Origin: Vulcanimicrobiota bacterium
GTDB taxonomy: Bacteria; Vulcanimicrobiota; Vulcanimicrobiia; Vulcanimicrobiales; Vulcanimicrobiaceae
Length of the DNA: 64,000 nt
Assembly: GCA_027306785.1 (NCBI GenBank)
Contig: DAHUZB010000028.1
Span: forward strand, 62,001 to 126,000
Reading direction: 5' to 3'
Below are positions 61,721-64,000 of the stretch, one piece after another. The stretch's first letter is position 1; the number at the start of each line of letters is the position of its first letter. Position numbers and translations under genes: made by a program. The notes beneath the pieces are model-generated. The model was not told where the DNA came from. It was given only the letters and a program-made list of their open reading frames with translations, and ran no database searches.

Positions 61721-63976
61721 ATGGCTCGCGTACGCCGCAAGGCGAGTGCAAAAAAACTCAATCTCGAGATCGTCGGGATCGCCGCAATCGGAGCCGCGCT
61801 CCTCTTCGGCATTGCGCTCGCGGTGCCGGAGCACGCGGGCAACGTCGGCCGCTTCATCGCGGGCGGGTTGCGCCACTACTTTGGAGGAGCAGCCCCGCTT
61901 TTCCCGGTCCTCGTCGCGCTCTTCGGCGCGATCATCTTCCTTGAAATCAATGTTCCGCGCATGATCGCGGGGCTCGGCAGCGCGGCGCTCGCGTATTTTC
62001 TGCTGATCGACGCCGCGTTCGGCGCGGGCGGAACGCGGCGCGGCGGTCTGGTCGGCGGGAGCACCTGGTCGGCGCTTGCGAGTTTGGTCGGAGCGATCGG
62101 CGCATGGGTCGTGCTCGCGCTCATCGCGCTCACCCTCACGCTCTATCTCACGAACGCGAGCCTGAAAAAGATGATCGGCTGGCTGCTGATGCTGTTCGCA
62201 CGGCTGCGCCCGGCCGAGATGCCGAAGCTGCGTGTGAGCCTGCCCGAAGGGCACGGCTCGCTGCGCGAGGCCTTCGCGCTGCCCAAGCCCGAGCCGCGTA
62301 CGAAGCGCGCTCCCAAGCCCGCCGCCTTCGATGTCGACGAACCCGAAGAGGTCGAGGAGGAGGACGACGACGACTCCGGACCCGTCGTCGCGGTCTCGCA
62401 GGTCTTCGCGCCGGTCGCACCGCCGCCGGTTCCGGTTCCGGTGCGCCCCGTGCAGCGCGTCGAGGAGCCGGTGGTCGGCGACTACGAATCGGCCGATTTG
62501 GTCGCGGTGCGCAGCGAGCCCGGCGAGGGGCGCGTCTACAAGCTGCCCGACCTGCATCTCTTCGATCCGCCGCAAGCGCAGGTCGTCGACGACTCCAACC
62601 GCGCGCACGTGCTCGAAGACACCCTCGGCAGCTTCGGTGTCGGTGCGAAGGTGACGCACATCGAGCGCGGCCCGTCGATCACGCGCTACGAGTTGAAGCC
62701 CGATCGCGGCGTCAAGATCTCGAAGATCGCTTCGCTCGCCGACGATCTCGCGCTCGCGCTCGCGGCCACGAGCGTGCGCATCGAGGCTCCGATTCCGGGG
62801 AAGTCGGCGGTCGGCATCGAGGTGCCCAACAGCACCGTCTCGGTCGTCGCGATCCGTGAGATTCTCGATGCGCTGCCGAATCGCGGCACGGTCCCGCCGC
62901 TCTGGATGGCGCTCGGCAAGGATATCACCGGGCGCCCGGTCTTCGGCGATCTCGGCAAGATGCCGCATTTGCTCGTGGCGGGCGCGACCGGTTCGGGAAA
63001 ATCGGTCTGTCTCAACACGATCATCGCCTCGCTGCTCGTCTCGGCGACACCCGACCAGGTGCAGTTGCTGATGATCGATCCCAAGCGCGTCGAGCTCACC
63101 GTCTACAACGGCATCCCGCATCTCATCAAGGACGTGATCACCGACGCGCGGATGGCCGCGGGCGCGCTCTTCGAGATGACCAAGGAGATGGACGTTCGGT
63201 ACGAGCGTTTCGCCAAGGCGGGCGTGCGCAAGATCGAAGAGTATAACGCGAAGTTTCCCGACGAGAAACTGCCCTACGTCGTGATCGTGATCGATGAGTT
63301 GGCCGATTTGATGCTGGTGGCGCCCGCCAAGGTGGAGACCACGATCATGCGTCTCGCACAGCTCGCGCGCGCGACCGGCATCCATCTGATCGTCGCGACG
63401 CAGCGTCCGTCGGTCGACGTCATCACCGGTCTCATCAAGGCGAACATTCCGTCGCGCATCGCGTTCGCGGTGAGTTCGCAGGTCGATTCGCGCACGATTC
63501 TCGATATGGCGGGCGCGGAGCGCCTGCTCGGGCGCGGCGACATGCTCTACCTGCCGATCGACGCGCCGAAGCCGATTCGCGCTCAGGGTGCACTGATCAC
63601 CGGCAGCGAGGTCAATCGACTCGTCGAGTTCTGGGCCAAACAGTCGCGGCCCGAGAACCTGCTCGACGTGGAGGTGATGCCCGTCTCCGACGACGACGAG
63701 AAGGGCAAGCGCGAGAGCGACCCGCTCTGCTACGACGCCGCGAAGTTCATCATCGAGACCAACTACGCGTCGACCGCGCAGTTGCAGTCGCAGTTCTCGA
63801 TCGGTCATCCGCGCGCGGTTCGCCTGATGAAGCAGCTCGAAGACTTCAAGGTGGTCGGACCGCACGAAGGCACGAAGCCGCGCAAGATCCTCATCGGGCT
63901 CGGAGAGCTCGAGGTGATCGCGTCGCGCCTGGGCAAGAGCGACGACGGTCAGACCGAGCTCTTTGCCGATGCCTGA
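61721..63976 (+). CDS. ftsK: DNA translocase FtsK/SpoIIIE
   Basis: From the ATG at 61721 the protein has 751 residues (GTG at 61715 also possible). Four membrane helices (about residues 15-145) are followed by an acidic, Pro-rich linker. The motor domain has Walker A 'VAGATGSGKSVCLNTIIASL', Walker B 'VVIVIDELADLMLVAPA' and 'IVATQRPSVDVITGLIKANI'. The C-terminal gamma winged helix ('NYASTAQLQSQFSIGHPRAV') reads orienting sequences. It moves chromosomes at the septum. Its stop overlaps the next start by 8 nt. Confidence 0.95.
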   Translation: MARVRRKASAKKLNLEIVGIAAIGAALLFGIALAVPEHAGNVGRFIAGGLRHYFGGAAPLFPVLVALFGAIIFLEINVPRMIAGLGSAALAYFLLIDAAFGAGGTRRGGLVGGSTWSALASLVGAIGAWVVLALIALTLTLYLTNASLKKMIGWLLMLFARLRPAEMPKLRVSLPEGHGSLREAFALPKPEPRTKRAPKPAAFDVDEPEEVEEEDDDDSGPVVAVSQVFAPVAPPPVPVPVRPVQRVEEPVVGDYESADLVAVRSEPGEGRVYKLPDLHLFDPPQAQVVDDSNRAHVLEDTLGSFGVGAKVTHIERGPSITRYELKPDRGVKISKIASLADDLALALAATSVRIEAPIPGKSAVGIEVPNSTVSVVAIREILDALPNRGTVPPLWMALGKDITGRPVFGDLGKMPHLLVAGATGSGKSVCLNTIIASLLVSATPDQVQLLMIDPKRVELTVYNGIPHLIKDVITDARMAAGALFEMTKEMDVRYERFAKAGVRKIEEYNAKFPDEKLPYVVIVIDELADLMLVAPAKVETTIMRLAQLARATGIHLIVATQRPSVDVITGLIKANIPSRIAFAVSSQVDSRTILDMAGAERLLGRGDMLYLPIDAPKPIRAQGALITGSEVNRLVEFWAKQSRPENLLDVEVMPVSDDDEKGKRESDPLCYDAAKFIIETNYASTAQLQSQFSIGHPRAVRLMKQLEDFKVVGPHEGTKPRKILIGLGELEVIASRLGKSDDGQTELFADA

Positions 63977-64000
63977 CGCGCGCCGGCGCATCGCCGCCGC
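63969..64000 (+). CDS. Start of a downstream gene (partial)
   Basis: An ATG at 63969 lies inside the ftsK end, and its frame stays open to the window edge ('MPDARRRIAA'). Such overlap is common in this genome. Too little is visible to name it. Confidence 0.35.
   Translation, partial: MPDARRRIAA

Noticed and set aside
60608-63991. A frame of more than 1100 codons antisense to ftsK
   Set aside because: Only the 61684-60608 part matches a known family, and it has its own SD and start. The remainder is an antisense shadow with His/Arg/Asp-rich composition.

Overview
The window is a stretch of bacterial chromosome with high G+C and almost no free space. It carries about 48 protein genes, many with ATGA or GTGA stop/start overlaps. 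I see no rRNA, tRNA, CRISPR array, insertion sequence or prophage. The cell is a diderm: it encodes TolC, a beta-barrel candidate, a lipoprotein, an RND pump and HtrA. It also carries RNase J, a MutY without an obvious C-terminal domain, and dnaK-grpE-dnaJ without an upstream CIRCE element. This mix suits a deep-branching diderm of the Terrabacteria side, such as Ca. Eremiobacterota/Vulcanimicrobiota (WPS-2) or a relative. That placement is inference only.

Layout. 1-2290: an AraC regulator, a zinc-free MDR oxidoreductase and a SnoaL-like protein; the araC gene and the SnoaL-MDR operon share promoter sequence. 2290-4640: a PD40 propeller protein and a divergent CadC-like membrane regulator, then a glyoxalase-fold protein coupled to a DUF151 nuclease-like gene. 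5200-7900: ychF, glutamate dehydrogenase, and a duplicated hairpin. 7887-12560: a DUF5916-like outer-membrane protein, a LytS/LytTR two-component pair with a possible leaderless start, a 49-residue protein and a rhodanese. 12611-18905: an SGNH lipoprotein, a beta-barrel candidate and a lone RND pump. 18965-22388: lipA, lipB and lpd, broken up by palindromic repeats. 22429-27019: a STAND ATPase divergent from a MocR regulator coupled to mutY. 27047-32311: two S9 peptidases and an MFS carrier.

32287-35441 is a tightly coupled operon of TPR/ATP-grasp protein, YdhS-like flavoprotein and cysteine dioxygenase. It is the best candidate here for an undescribed pathway. 35495-37194: endonuclease III, an unknown protein and a secreted lysine-rich repeat protein. 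37353-40585: acyl-CoA dehydrogenase, both subunits of a 3-oxoacid CoA-transferase, and a LuxR-type regulator. 40723-42900: an MsbA-like ABC exporter and a coiled-coil protein. 42897-47976: dnaJ, grpE, dnaK and htrA. 48076-54998: a MacAB-TolC-like efflux operon with two different permeases, a YIP1-family protein and a small membrane-anchored protein. 55056-64000: RNase J, an EamA transporter, a glycosyltransferase, two tandem double-PilZ proteins, isocitrate dehydrogenase and FtsK.

Several parts fit together. lipA, lipB and lpd serve 2-oxoacid dehydrogenases. The acyl-CoA dehydrogenase and CoA-transferase serve acid or ketone catabolism. HtrA, the chaperones and the MacAB-like pump serve envelope and protein stress. 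Palindromic repeats repeatedly sit inside or between co-directional genes, where they reshape the end of lipB and separate dnaK from grpE.
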